A DNA stretch of 64,000 nucleotides. Source: PALSA-610 sp038213435. GTDB taxonomy: Bacteria > Actinomycetota > Acidimicrobiia > IMCC26256 > PALSA-610. Location: positions 1-64,000 of the forward strand of contig JBBQTI010000008.1 in assembly GCA_038213435.1 (NCBI GenBank), in the 5' to 3' direction. The notes below the pieces were generated by a model. That model saw only the letters and a list, made by a program, of their open reading frames with translations. It was not told the DNA's origin and made no database searches. Both the position numbers and the translations under genes were made by a program. The stretch's first letter is position 1, and each line of letters starts with the position of its first letter. This document shows, piece after piece, positions 1 through 8,265 of the stretch.

Positions 1-150
1 GCGGGCTACGACGACGCGGGCTACGACGACGCGGGCTACGACGACGCGGGCTACGACGACGCGGGCTACGACGACGAGGGCTACGACGCCGCGGGCTACG
101 ACGCCCCGGGCTACGACGACGCGGGCTACGACGACGCGGGCTACGACGAC
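1..150. repeat. 15-bp tandem repeat, ten units, cut by window edge
   Basis: Ten head-to-tail copies of gcgggctacgacgac; seven are identical and units 6-8 carry one or two substitutions. Read in frame 1 the unit codes Ala-Gly-Tyr-Asp-Asp, and that frame stays open to a TGA at 394-396, overlapping the start of the amidohydrolase by 173 bases. The stretch after the repeat turns Arg/Pro-rich and looks like an out-of-frame shadow of the amidohydrolase. The array may be the end of an acidic repeat protein lying mostly outside the window, or an intergenic minisatellite. Confidence 0.9.
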
Positions 151-223
151 GCTGGCTGTCCGGCGATGGCCGCAACCCGACCTGACCAGGCCCGTATTCC
201 GGCCGCGGGCCGGTCGCGCGAGC

Positions 224-1675
224 ATGGGCCGCGTGAGCGCGGACGAAGGTACCGAGCACCTCCCGATCGAGTTGGGCCCCGTGTCCAACGGCGAGTACGA
301 CCCGGTTCCAGTATCGCCGGTCTTGCGGGAGACCGCGCGGCGGGCCCGAGAGCTGCTCGACCGGCAAGCCCGACGGCTGGGCATGTCGCGACGTGAGTTC
401 TTGCGCACGAGCATGGCGACCGCGGCGGCGCTGTTCGTGCTCGACGCGTGCAGCGACGAGGAGCGTCGGTCGCGGGGGAAACCCAGCGGTGGCCGGCTGT
501 CGATCCCGGAGGAGACCACGACCGAACCCGCTCTCACTCGGCCGCCGCCGGACGAGTTCGTGATGGATGTCCAGACGCATTTCCTCGACTTCTCTGCGCA
601 TCCGGACGCGTTCGCGTTTGGTGGCGGGTTCCCCCAGGCGGCGTGCGGCGATGCCGACGGTCGAATGTGTTTCTCGATCGACCATTTTCTCGAAGAGGTA
701 TTCCTCAACAGCGACACGAATTTCGCGGTGTTGTCCGCGATCCCCGTGGCTCCGTCCGCCAGTCCGCTCACGATTGACGACATGGAACATGCCAGACGGG
801 TTGCCGAGCGGGTTTGCCACGACGAGCGGCTCCTGCTCCACGGCCAGGCCTTGCCTGCCATTGGATCTTTGGATGCGCAACTGGCGGCAATGGACGACCT
901 GGTCGCCGACCATCGCATCGCGGCCTGGAAGATCTACACCCACGCGCCCGGACGCGGCTGGTATCTCGATGACCATGACGGTGCCGCGCCGCAGGTCGGC
1001 AACGCGTTCCTCGAGAAGGTGAAGACGATCGGCCCTCGGATCGTGTGCGTGCACAAGGGCTTCGGCGGTGGGAGCGCGTACGCGTCTCCCGTCGACGTCG
1101 GTCCCGCCGCAAGGGCTTACCCCGAGATCGCGTTCGTCGTGTACCACTCGGGCTACGAAGCGGGGAACCGTGAGGGTCCCTACGTGCCCAACGGGCGCGG
1201 TGTCGACCGGTTCGTCCGCTCGCTCGCCGACGCCGGCGTGGGCCCCGGCCGCAACGTCTACGCCGAGTTGGGCTCGACCTGGTTCAACGTGATGCGCGAT
1301 CCCGATCAGGCTGCGCACACGCTCGGCAAGCTTCTCCGCGCGGTCGGGCCTGACAATGTGCTCTGGGGCACGGACTCGATTTGGTACGGCTCCCCCCAGG
1401 TCCAGATCGACGCGTTCCGCGCGTTCGAGATCACCCCCCAATACCAGGAGAGCCATGGATACCCGGCGCTCACGGCAGAACTGAAGCGCAAGATCCTCGG
1501 TCACAACGCGGCGCGCCTCTACGGTGTCATGCCGCCCGCGACCGCCTGTCGGTTCAGCCCAGGCGACCTCCAGCAAGCCCGCCAAGCGCTGCCGTCCCGA
1601 CCGCCCTCATACGGGCCTCGAACCGTCGAAGCCGTACGCGTCATCGCACGCGAGCACGGATGGATCGGCTTCTAA
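224..1675 (+). CDS. Amidohydrolase-family metal-dependent hydrolase, Tat-exported putative lipoprotein
   Basis: A 483-residue protein of the amidohydrolase_2 (TIM-barrel, ACMSD-like) family. It has an unusual N-terminus: about 53 residues precede a twin-arginine motif (SRREFL, residues 55-60), followed by a hydrophobic stretch and a lipobox-like LDAC near residue 77. The barrel opens with DVQTH, where the usual HxH has become QxH, and closes with a GTDS motif and the family-typical NAARLYG. The long pre-Tat extension is something I associate with this actinobacterial subfamily, so ATG 224 is kept; ATG 383 is the alternative. The substrate is unknown. The 3' end overlaps the convergent dioxygenase by 4 bases. 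Confidence 0.88.
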   Translation: MGRVSADEGTEHLPIELGPVSNGEYDPVPVSPVLRETARRARELLDRQARRLGMSRREFLRTSMATAAALFVLDACSDEERRSRGKPSGGRLSIPEETTTEPALTRPPPDEFVMDVQTHFLDFSAHPDAFAFGGGFPQAACGDADGRMCFSIDHFLEEVFLNSDTNFAVLSAIPVAPSASPLTIDDMEHARRVAERVCHDERLLLHGQALPAIGSLDAQLAAMDDLVADHRIAAWKIYTHAPGRGWYLDDHDGAAPQVGNAFLEKVKTIGPRIVCVHKGFGGGSAYASPVDVGPAARAYPEIAFVVYHSGYEAGNREGPYVPNGRGVDRFVRSLADAGVGPGRNVYAELGSTWFNVMRDPDQAAHTLGKLLRAVGPDNVLWGTDSIWYGSPQVQIDAFRAFEITPQYQESHGYPALTAELKRKILGHNAARLYGVMPPATACRFSPGDLQQARQALPSRPPSYGPRTVEAVRVIAREHGWIGF

Positions 1676-2409
1676 GGCCGCGACACGGGAACGGTGAGCG
1701 CGATCACGTATCCCTTGTCGACGCGGCCGGTAACCGCGGCGAGCTCGTGCACCCGGCCGTCATCGGCGAAGACGTTGTCGGTTTCGAGTGACATCCGACC
1801 GAAGTTCTGGACGCTTTGCTCGTATCCCGCGGATGCGAACACCGCGTTGCACGCCTCGGCGGGGAGCGCGATCTGTGACGTCGTGATCTTCTCGCCCGCG
1901 TTCGTGGCGTCATCGAGGCTCGAGTACACCTCGAAATGGATGTGCGGCCACCGCCCCGAATAGCAGCCCGGAAAAATACTCTCGAACGTGACCACGCCGT
2001 CGCCGGCCGACTACTGAACGCCGCGCAAGTAATTCTCCCCGGCGACGCCGTCGGGATACAGCGAGTACCTGCCCTCACGGTCGCAGTGCCACAGGTGCAC
2101 CGCCGCGCCACGAAGTGGTGTGCATCCGTCGCCGGCACCGAGCAGCGTGAGCCGGACCGTTGTTGGCACTCCCTTCGCGACCCCCGCCGCCGAGCCGAAG
2201 CTCGACGTGATCTCCCTTCGGACGACGCCGCTCTCGGTCAGCACGTTGGGTCCGTTGGATCCGTTGCCAGGAAACGGCCCGGCCGTTTCCTCGGGGATTG
2301 GCGAGCAATTCGCCGTCCCGCTCGATGCGGTCTGCTTCGACGATGCGCAGCCGGCGAGCGTGACGACACCAGCGCCGGCGAGCAGCTCGAGCAGGTTCCG
2401 CCGGTGCAT
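1672..2409 (-). pseudogene. Intradiol ring-cleavage dioxygenase-like lipoprotein interrupted by in-frame TAG
   Basis: The frame reads as one intradiol dioxygenase (protocatechuate/catechol 1,2-type fold) from ATG 2409 to TAG 1672, but a TAG at 2013-2011 splits it after GENYLRGVQ. Both halves are in the same frame, so one base substitution explains the break. The upstream part has a lipoprotein signal (MHRRNLLELLAGAG, then LAGC) and the first iron-ligand Tyr (REGRYSLYPD). The downstream part holds the remaining ligands, Tyr in FPGCYSG and two His in PHIHFEVY. Neither half could bind iron alone. Nonsense mutation, assembly error or stop readthrough are possible; the first two are more likely. 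Confidence 0.85.
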
Positions 2410-2530
2410 CAGGCGCGACCGATCGACGAAGCGCGCGCGGTCGTTTTGCATGACGTAAACGATATGGCCCGTGTTGCGTCCCGACCTGCCGACGGCAATT
2501 CTGTGCTCGACCGAACCACGCAGGAGGTCC

Positions 2531-3739
2531 ATGGCCCAGGAGCAGTACGACGCAATCGTGGTGGGTGCGCGGTGCGCGGGCTCGCCCACGGCGATGCTTC
2601 TCGCCCGCGGGGGTTACAAAGTTCTCGTCGTCGACCGCGCCACCTTCCCGAGCGAGACGCTCTCGACGCACATCCTTCACCCGCCGGGGGTCGCAAGAAT
2701 GGAGAGATGGGGGCTCCTCGATCGGCTGACGGCGACGGGATGTCCTCCGATCGACACGTACAGCTTCGACTTCGGCCCCTTTACGCTCTCGGGCGCCCCC
2801 GGCACCGAGGATTCCCCGGTCGCGTATTGCCCTCGGCGGATCGTGCTCGACAAGCTGCTCGTCGACGCCGCCTCGGAGTCCGGGGCCGAGGTTCGCGAGG
2901 GGTTCACGGTCGAAGAGGCCGTCGTCGAGGACGGCCGCGTCATCGGTATTCGAGGCCACAGCAAGGACGGTGGGTCCGTCACCGAACGCGCCAGGGTGGT
3001 TGTCGGAGCGGACGGCCGGTACTCACGCGTCGCGCAGGCCGTCGATCCCGAGCAGTACAACGAAAAGCCGCAGATTCTCTGCGGCTATTACTCCTACTGG
3101 AGCAACTTGCCGGTCGACGGCAAGTTCGAGGTGTACGTGCGACCGGGACGTGGATGGGCGGCGGCGCCCACGCACGACGGCCTGACGCTCGTGGTCGCCG
3201 GTTGGCCGTTCGCAGAGTTCGAGAACAACAAGAACGACGTCGAAGGGAACTACCTGAAGATGTTCGACCTCGCCCCCGAGTTCGCCGACCGAATGCGCGG
3301 GGCCAAGCGGGAAGCGCGCTTTGCGGGGACCGCGGTCGAGAACTACTTCCGCAAGCCCTTCGGTCCCGGCTGGGCGTTGGTCGGCGATGCCGGGTACAAC
3401 AAGGACTTCATCACCGCGCAGGGGATCAGCGACGCGTTTCGGGACGCCGAGCTGTGTGCCACCGCGTTGGACGAGTCGTTCTCGGGTGCGCGCTCCTTCG
3501 AGGTCGCGATGGGCGAGTACCAATCGACGCGCGACGCGCACGTCTTGGCGATGTTCGAATTCACCTGCCAGCTCGCGACGCTCGAGCCGCCGCCGCCCGA
3601 GGTGCAGCAGGTGCTTGGGGCGGTGCACGGCAATCAGGACGCGATGGACGGGTTCGCGCGCGTCAACGCCGGGGTGACCTCACCCGCCGAGTTCTTCTCC
3701 GAGGAGAACGTGGGACGCATCTTCGCGGCGGCCCGCTGA
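2531..3739 (+). CDS. FAD-dependent oxidoreductase, geranylgeranyl reductase/halogenase-like family
   Basis: A 402-residue flavoprotein monooxygenase-fold protein. The N-terminal dinucleotide-binding strand reads YDAIVVGARCAGSPTA, a GxGxxG variant, followed by an acidic/basic VVDR at the strand 2 end. The second FAD motif is LVGDAGYNKDFITAQGI near residue 295. ATG 2531 is chosen because a perfect aggagg lies at 2522-2527, four bases away; in-frame codons upstream of it are not needed. It probably reduces or oxygenates a lipid or aromatic substrate in the cytoplasm, but nothing nearby identifies it. It is divergent from the broken dioxygenase. Confidence 0.88.
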   Translation: MAQEQYDAIVVGARCAGSPTAMLLARGGYKVLVVDRATFPSETLSTHILHPPGVARMERWGLLDRLTATGCPPIDTYSFDFGPFTLSGAPGTEDSPVAYCPRRIVLDKLLVDAASESGAEVREGFTVEEAVVEDGRVIGIRGHSKDGGSVTERARVVVGADGRYSRVAQAVDPEQYNEKPQILCGYYSYWSNLPVDGKFEVYVRPGRGWAAAPTHDGLTLVVAGWPFAEFENNKNDVEGNYLKMFDLAPEFADRMRGAKREARFAGTAVENYFRKPFGPGWALVGDAGYNKDFITAQGISDAFRDAELCATALDESFSGARSFEVAMGEYQSTRDAHVLAMFEFTCQLATLEPPPPEVQQVLGAVHGNQDAMDGFARVNAGVTSPAEFFSEENVGRIFAAAR

Positions 3740-3785
3740 GTCGCGGAGCCGGTCGGGCTCGGGTGCCGGTTCGTCCGACGCGTAT

Positions 3786-4472
3786 CTAACCCCGCGCCCA
3801 ACGCCGGTGGACGTCGACATCGCCCGACGGGCGCGGCGCCGGGCGCAGGTCTCGGGCGCAGAACCGGGGTGGGAGCAGATAGCCGTCTTGGCGGCGTCGC
3901 AACCGGTACGACGGTTGGGTGGCATCGTCGAGGACCTCGGCGATCTCGACACCGTCGATCCATTGGTCCCCGAACCGACAGCACACTGCGGTCCCGATGT
4001 CGAACGTGACTGCCGTCGGGACCTCGACGCGCTCGTCCCCGACGTCGACCTCGTGCGCTTCTTCGCGCGGTGTGGCGAACACGGTCCCACCAAGAACCCG
4101 AGGACGCGTCGGGTCGGGCGCCGCGAGCTGCCGGCCGAGCTGGCCGATCGCTTCGGCAAGTGCGGGACGTTCGAGGCGGTCAGCTTCGACTCGTTCTGCG
4201 AGCCGGACGTACATCGACGCGACGTGCTCGAGCGCGGCCGAGACATCAGCGGCCTGTGCCGCGAGCGCTTCGTGCCGGGCGCGGGCGGTGGCTTCGGCCG
4301 TCGCCTCGAGCCTCCGGGCACGTTCGACCTCGCCGCTGATCGTCGCCTTCAGCGCCGCGATGGTCTTGACCAGCACGGCGGTTTCTCCGGCGTTCACGTC
4401 CAGCCGTTTCATTGCAGCACGGAGAAGCTGTTCCGTTTCTTGGCGACTGCGTCGACCGAACACCCAATGCAC
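3786..4472 (-). CDS. Hypothetical coiled-coil protein with C-terminal basic beta-rich region
   Basis: A 228-residue protein with no family I recognise. Residues about 10-110 are Ala/Glu/Arg-rich and predicted helical with heptad character, suggesting a coiled coil. The C-terminal third (GTAVCCRFGDQWIDGVEIAEV and following) looks like a small beta barrel, perhaps Tudor- or SH3-like, ending in a basic tail. Start GTG 4472 is the first in frame; GTG 4463 is also possible. It has no signal peptide or membrane segment. The gene stands alone between the flavoprotein and the pilin and its role is not evident. Confidence 0.7.
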   Translation of the reverse strand: MHWVFGRRSRQETEQLLRAAMKRLDVNAGETAVLVKTIAALKATISGEVERARRLEATAEATARARHEALAAQAADVSAALEHVASMYVRLAERVEADRLERPALAEAIGQLGRQLAAPDPTRPRVLGGTVFATPREEAHEVDVGDERVEVPTAVTFDIGTAVCCRFGDQWIDGVEIAEVLDDATQPSYRLRRRQDGYLLPPRFCARDLRPAPRPSGDVDVHRRWARG

Positions 4473-4586
4473 CTCAGACTCACGGACCCGATAGCACGGT
4501 AACCGCCGTCCCCCGGCCGCGTACAGTCGTCGCCACGACCCCGGTGGAAGCCGTCGATCGCCGCCCGTCGGCGTGGGAAGCGACCG

Positions 4587-5057
4587 CTACCAGCTTCCAC
4601 CGAGCCCGGAGAAGTTCGCTTCGGTTGCCACAGGACATGCGACCTTGCCGTAGTAGACGCCGGAACTGGGACCCAGCGCGATGTCGGCCAACGAGAAAAT
4701 CGCGCCCGACTTCGATGTCTCCGAGACGCAGACCATGTCTTTGGTGCCGATGCTGGAGTCGCCGACCACGAGCGTGAGCTTGCCGCCCCAGTCGAGCGAC
4801 GGTTCCAAGGCCTTCATGTTGGCGGCGTTGGCGTCATACGTCTGCGTGTCGGTGTAGGTGACCTTCTCGTTGGTGAGGGCGTTGCGGAGCTCGGACTGCA
4901 CTGCGCGGTCCTGTGCGCGTTTGCGTGCGCCCAAGAACGTCGGGATGGCGATGGCTATCAAAATGGCAATGATGAGTACGACAACCATCAATTCGATGAG
5001 GGTGAAGCCTTGCTGCTCGTCTCGTCGACGGCGAGCAAGGAGATGGAGAGATTGCAC
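4587..5057 (-). CDS. Type IV pilin-like protein (prepilin, PilA-like)
   Basis: A 156-residue class III-signal protein. A 17-residue positively charged leader ends in Gly, followed by FTLIELMVVVLIIAIL, the prepilin peptidase site with Glu at +5 of the mature chain, and a long N-terminal hydrophobic helix. The C-terminal domain contains two widely spaced Cys (DMVCVSE and KVACPVA) that could form the D-loop disulfide. Start GTG 5057 gives a normal leader length and has an AAAGGGG Shine-Dalgarno just upstream. No pilus assembly genes are in the window, so it may be an orphan pilin. The 284 bases upstream to 5341 hold no feature I can name; a GEMM riboswitch was looked for and not seen. Confidence 0.9.
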   Translation of the reverse strand: MQSLHLLARRRRDEQQGFTLIELMVVVLIIAILIAIAIPTFLGARKRAQDRAVQSELRNALTNEKVTYTDTQTYDANAANMKALEPSLDWGGKLTLVVGDSSIGTKDMVCVSETSKSGAIFSLADIALGPSSGVYYGKVACPVATEANFSGLGGSW

Positions 5058-5341
5058 TGGGTATGCCCCTTTCGGGCGCCGGGGACGTGTGCTCGATTCC
5101 TGCGCCAAAGGTGCGTCGGCCCTCAACGCTCCCGCCTTGAACGCTTCGCCGGGAGATGAGACGAAGCAACCGGCCGAGCCGACGTCGAAGTCGGGATTGC
5201 CCACATTTGTCTGGGGGCGCCGGAAGGCAGGAACGGCCGGTAGAGCGCGAGGTCTGTACCTGCGCTCGTGCATCCGACGATCGTTCTCCGTCGCCCGTTC
5301 TCCGTTGCGACGTCTGACCGACTGCGCTTACGGCATCGCGA

Positions 5342-5455
5342 CTACTTTTGGTTCTTGTTGGACTTGCGGGCCTTGCGCCTCTGCTTCTTCCCGGGAGGTC
5401 CCCCAGGACTCCCCGAGGGCGTGCTGGCATCGCCGGGCTTTTTCTGTTTCCCCAT
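5342..5455 (-). CDS. 37-residue Lys/Arg-rich small protein
   Basis: A short open frame, ATG 5455 to TAG 5342. It begins MGKQKKPGDASTPSG and ends KKQRRKARKSNKNQK, so about a third of the residues are Lys or Arg around a Gly/Pro-rich middle. The frame is supported by a TACTGT hexamer ending 6 bases before the ATG, the same leaderless arrangement seen at many larger genes here. Such tiny basic proteins often bind rRNA or nucleic acid, but no function can be assigned. It lies between the stress protein and the pilin on the same strand. Confidence 0.6.
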   Translation of the reverse strand: MGKQKKPGDASTPSGSPGGPPGKKQRRKARKSNKNQK

Positions 5456-5461
5456 GACCCC

Positions 5462-5467
5462 ACAGTA
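5462..5467 (-). promoter_or_regulatory. -10 hexamer TACTGT, leaderless start of small basic protein
   Basis: TACTGT on the minus strand ends 6 bases before ATG 5455. It fits the TANNNT pattern found at 26 gene starts in the window. No clear -35 is visible. Confidence 0.5.
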
Positions 5468-5501
5468 GGGGAGACCGGTCGTCCTCGGGTGAGGTCCGCG
5501 T

Positions 5502-5969
5502 TCAGCTCAGGTTGCCGGCGTGTGAGGTGTCGACGATGAGCAAGCTCGACGGGCAGTGATGCGACACCTTGTTGGGGACGCTGCCGAGCACGAAGCGACG
5601 TGCGCCGGCCATCCCACGGTTGCCGACGACGATCAGATCGGCCTCGGCGTCGGTAGCGACCTTGATCAGCGCATCCGCGGCGTCACCCGCCACATAATGC
5701 GCTTCGGTCGCCACGCCGACGCGGGCGGCTTGCGCCACGGCCTCATCGCAGATCCTGTGGCTCTCGGCGAGAATTGCTTCGTCCGACTCCACGACGTTGG
5801 GTACGACGCCGACTTCGAATGCGGCCGCGAGATGATACGCGCTCGAGAGCTTGTGCCCGTGGACGACGTGCAGGGTCGCACCCGTCAAGCGCGCCAGCTC
5901 GATTGCAGCACCGACCGCCACATGCGCGCTTGCCGACCCGTCGGTTCCCACAACGATCTTCGTGTACAT
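5502..5969 (-). CDS. Universal stress protein, UspA family
   Basis: A 155-residue single-domain Usp. It starts with the typical beta strand and Asp (KIVVGTDGSASA) and has the ATP-binding signature GNRGMAGARRFVLGSVPNKVSHH, i.e. G-2x-G-9x-G-S, followed by the last strand SSLLIVDT. It should bind ATP and act in stress adaptation in the cytoplasm. The start is well supported by a GGGAGGGAAG Shine-Dalgarno upstream of ATG 5969. There is no obvious operon partner; the next gene downstream is the tiny basic protein with its own promoter-like element. Confidence 0.93.
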   Translation of the reverse strand: MYTKIVVGTDGSASAHVAVGAAIELARLTGATLHVVHGHKLSSAYHLAAAFEVGVVPNVVESDEAILAESHRICDEAVAQAARVGVATEAHYVAGDAADALIKVATDAEADLIVVGNRGMAGARRFVLGSVPNKVSHHCPSSLLIVDTSHAGNLS

Positions 5970-6065
5970 CGCTTCCCTCCCGCGATCTTGCGGCGCAATC
6001 GACCAGGTTCTAGCACGTTGCCGAACGCGTGACGCGCGCGTGCCGAGCGCCGGCGCGCGAAGGCT

Positions 6066-6886
6066 TCAAGGCCCGTCGACTTCCGGGCACCGGTTGATAT
6101 CGGCGACGTCTCGTCGACACAGTTGGGGGTTGAGAGCCGCGAACAGGCCCCACGCGTTCGCGGCGCCGGGCACGACCCAGGCATGCAGCATCCACATGTC
6201 GCCGCCGTTCAGGTAGACGCCGTCACAGAGGAGCGGAGATCGGACGTTCTCGTGTTGGAGCAGTCCGGTGCGGTCGAAGCACAGACCGAAATGTCGGTGC
6301 CATTTGTCGGCCGGCCCTGCGAACCCAGCCGGCCCGGCAGGGTCGGTCGTACGCACCCAGTACGAGAGGCCGACAAGTTGCGTTTCACCGAGGCGAGGAC
6401 CGTAGAGCAGCATGGCAGGACGGGCGGGATCGAACGGCGCATCGATGTCCCGCCAGTTCGTCCAGTGCGTCCCGACGCCTTCGGTGAAGGAGGCGGACAT
6501 GACATAACCGGCGCGCGTGGCATCGTCCGTCGTGCGGAGCTGACACGCGACCTCGGCGGCAGCATGCAGCTCGCGTGCCAGGGTGCTTTCGGTCGGGCCT
6601 CGCAGGTCGATCGGTGGTTCGGCGCCGGCTCGACCGTGACCCGAATGCTCGATCACACCGTGCAGCGATGCGCGTTCCTTCGAGCCGACCTGCGCCAATG
6701 CGGTCAGGCTCGAGGGTTGCGCGGCCGGCGCTCGAGTGGATGCACAGCGCAGTGTGTCGATGTCCGGCAGCGAGCGCGCGCGCTCCGGGCTGCAAGCGTC
6801 GAGCAGAACGAGCGCGAGAATCAGCGCGCCCGCGCGCCGGAGACCACTGTTGCCCGCGCGAGGCGAGAAGGGGTGCGGATGCGGGG
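6066..6886 (-). CDS. Putative lipoprotein with His-rich WHRH and WMLHAWVVPG motifs, start unresolved
   Basis: The reading frame ending at 6066 encodes a conserved actinobacterial secreted protein of unknown function: GVGTHWTNW, LSYWVRT, KWHRHFGLC and WMLHAWVVPGAANAWG are its landmark blocks, with several His placed to bind metal. The N-terminus has a hydrophobic segment (GALILALVLLDAC) ending in a lipobox-like LDAC. However no ATG, GTG or TTG exists in this frame between the stop of the upstream gene (6887) and the signal sequence, so the 5' boundary given is the neighbour's end. A small indel near 6870-6900 or a rare start codon is likely. Confidence 0.7.
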
Positions 6887-7795
6887 CTATGCGCGCGCTC
6901 GGCGTCTTCTCGTGAGTCCGACGCCACAGCCGATCAACGCGAGCCCGGCAATGATCAGGGAACTCGTGCGTGCTCCGGTGCGCGCCAGGGATCGCGGTGT
7001 GCTCGTCGTGGGAGGCGTGCTCGTCGCGGGAGGTGTGGTCGTCGGCGTGCCGCCTGCCGTCGACCTCGGGGTGACACCGGCGGTCGTGACCGTCACGTGG
7101 GTCGTGGTGGGCGTTGAGGTGCTCGATGTCGAGGTGCTCGACGTTGAGGTGCTCGAGGTCGACGTGCTCGACGTGCTCGACGTGCTCGACGTCGAGGTGC
7201 TCGAGGACGATGACGTGCTCGATGTCGAGGTGCTGGACGTCGAGGTGCTGGACGTCGAGGTGCTCGAGGACGATGACGTGCTCGAGGTCGGCGGCGATGG
7301 GATCGTGCATTGGTTGTTGAACACGGCCATGCCCGCGGCGTCCCAGTTCTTTCCGGGATAGCGCGCGTTCGGGCCGAAATCGAAGGGTGGAATGATGTCT
7401 CCCCACTTCTGGTGCTTCGGGATCGCGGGGAAGAAGACCGGTCCGTCGTGATGGGCGTGACCCTCGAAGCGGACGCTCGCAACATCGACCGTGATGACGA
7501 CGTACGGGTTGGTGTAGCTGTCAGTGCGGTGGCACAGCGTGATCTTGTGTTCCGGATTCGGCCGGGTCGCGTTGGCGCCGGTGGGAGCGACACCGAAGAC
7601 AAGGAGCACCGCGCCGAGCGCGATCGTGGCCGCACCGAGCGCACGGGCACGAAGCGGCGCGCGGCGCGCCGCCACGGGTTGGTCGTAGTACGAGTCGTAG
7701 TACGAGTCGTAGTACGCGTGGCCCCATATTTCGCGCTGCAGTGCCTGCAACGCCCGCAACTCGCGTCCATTGCGCCCCAAAGCCGGCCCCTCCAT
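6887..7795 (-). CDS. Cell-surface protein with Ser/Thr stalk and sortase-like LARTG anchor
   Basis: A 302-residue surface protein. A signal-anchor (GAATIALGAVLLVFGVAP, residues about 54-71) is followed by an extracellular domain with NPYVVITVD, EGHAHHDGPVFFPA, WGDIIPPF and YPGKNWDA blocks, common in actinobacterial surface proteins. Then comes about 75 residues of almost pure Ser/Thr, a Thr/Pro hinge, the sorting-like motif LARTG, a hydrophobic segment and a terminal RRRRARA. This order matches a wall-anchored protein on a stalk. The N-terminus has three YYDS-type repeats. The start may be ATG 7795 or TTG 7780, the latter placed 6 bases after a ggagggg. Confidence 0.85.
   Translation of the reverse strand: MEGPALGRNGRELRALQALQREIWGHAYYDSYYDSYYDQPVAARRAPLRARALGAATIALGAVLLVFGVAPTGANATRPNPEHKITLCHRTDSYTNPYVVITVDVASVRFEGHAHHDGPVFFPAIPKHQKWGDIIPPFDFGPNARYPGKNWDAAGMAVFNNQCTIPSPPTSSTSSSSSTSTSSTSTSSTSTSSTSSSSSTSTSSTSSTSSTSTSSTSTSSTSTSSTSTPTTTHVTVTTAGVTPRSTAGGTPTTTPPATSTPPTTSTPRSLARTGARTSSLIIAGLALIGCGVGLTRRRRARA
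7116..7289. repeat. 15-bp degenerate minisatellite coding the Ser/Thr stalk
   Basis: Imperfect tandem copies of gaggtgctcgacgtc, with a roughly 60-bp higher-order period that includes gaggacgatgacgtgctc. On the minus strand it encodes Ser-Thr-Ser-Ser-Thr runs of the surface protein. Length variation between strains is expected at such an array. Confidence 0.85.
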
Positions 7796-7873
7796 GCAGT
7801 CGCCCGGGGCGGAGTATGGGCACGGAGCGTAACCAGCGTCAAGGACGTGGAGCGGCGCAATACGCTGGCTCGA

Positions 7874-8092
7874 CTACGTGCGGTCGTGCTCCATGTGCCC
7901 GGCGACGAGGTGCCAGCACTGCCCGTCCCATTGGTGCGGGTGACCGCCGTCGGGACCACCACGGTTGCAGTGCCGAACCTCGTTTTCGTGCGCCGGGCTG
8001 CCTTCGAAGGTGGCGAAGCAGCTCTCGGCGGCGCACGTGTGACGGTCCGCCGGCCGCACTGCGTGGCGCGTTTTCGCATCGAGTGTTTCCAT
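7874..8092 (-). CDS. 72-residue Cys/His-rich hypothetical protein
   Basis: A short protein with Cys in HTCAAESC, HCN and GQCWH and many His in its second half, which together could bind a metal ion. No signal peptide or membrane segment is present. The start at ATG 8092 is strongly supported by CTAGGAGGCTCCACG directly upstream, one of the best Shine-Dalgarno sequences in the window, so the gene is real although no family is recognised. It is transcribed divergently from the DUF2231-like membrane protein, toward the surface-protein gene. Confidence 0.72.
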   Translation of the reverse strand: METLDAKTRHAVRPADRHTCAAESCFATFEGSPAHENEVRHCNRGGPDGGHPHQWDGQCWHLVAGHMEHDRT

Positions 8093-8265
8093 CGTGGAGC
8101 CTCCTAGAGCTGCTGGGCTCAGGGAAGAGGCGGAGGCTCAAGTCGAGCGAGGTCTTGACGGGGCTCGAACTCGGCGTCGCTCCCGAGAGAATTCTGGGTT
8201 CGACGTTACACCCGGCGCGCCCGGCGAAGCGCGGGGTGTCATCGGGCATCGTTTTGGAGAAAGCT

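Noticed and set aside
1..150. CRISPR-like direct repeats
   Set aside because: Units are contiguous with no spacers; this is a minisatellite.
5058..5341. Possible GEMM-type riboswitch ahead of the pilin
   Set aside because: The conserved elements expected of a c-di-GMP-I aptamer were searched for by eye on the minus strand and not found.
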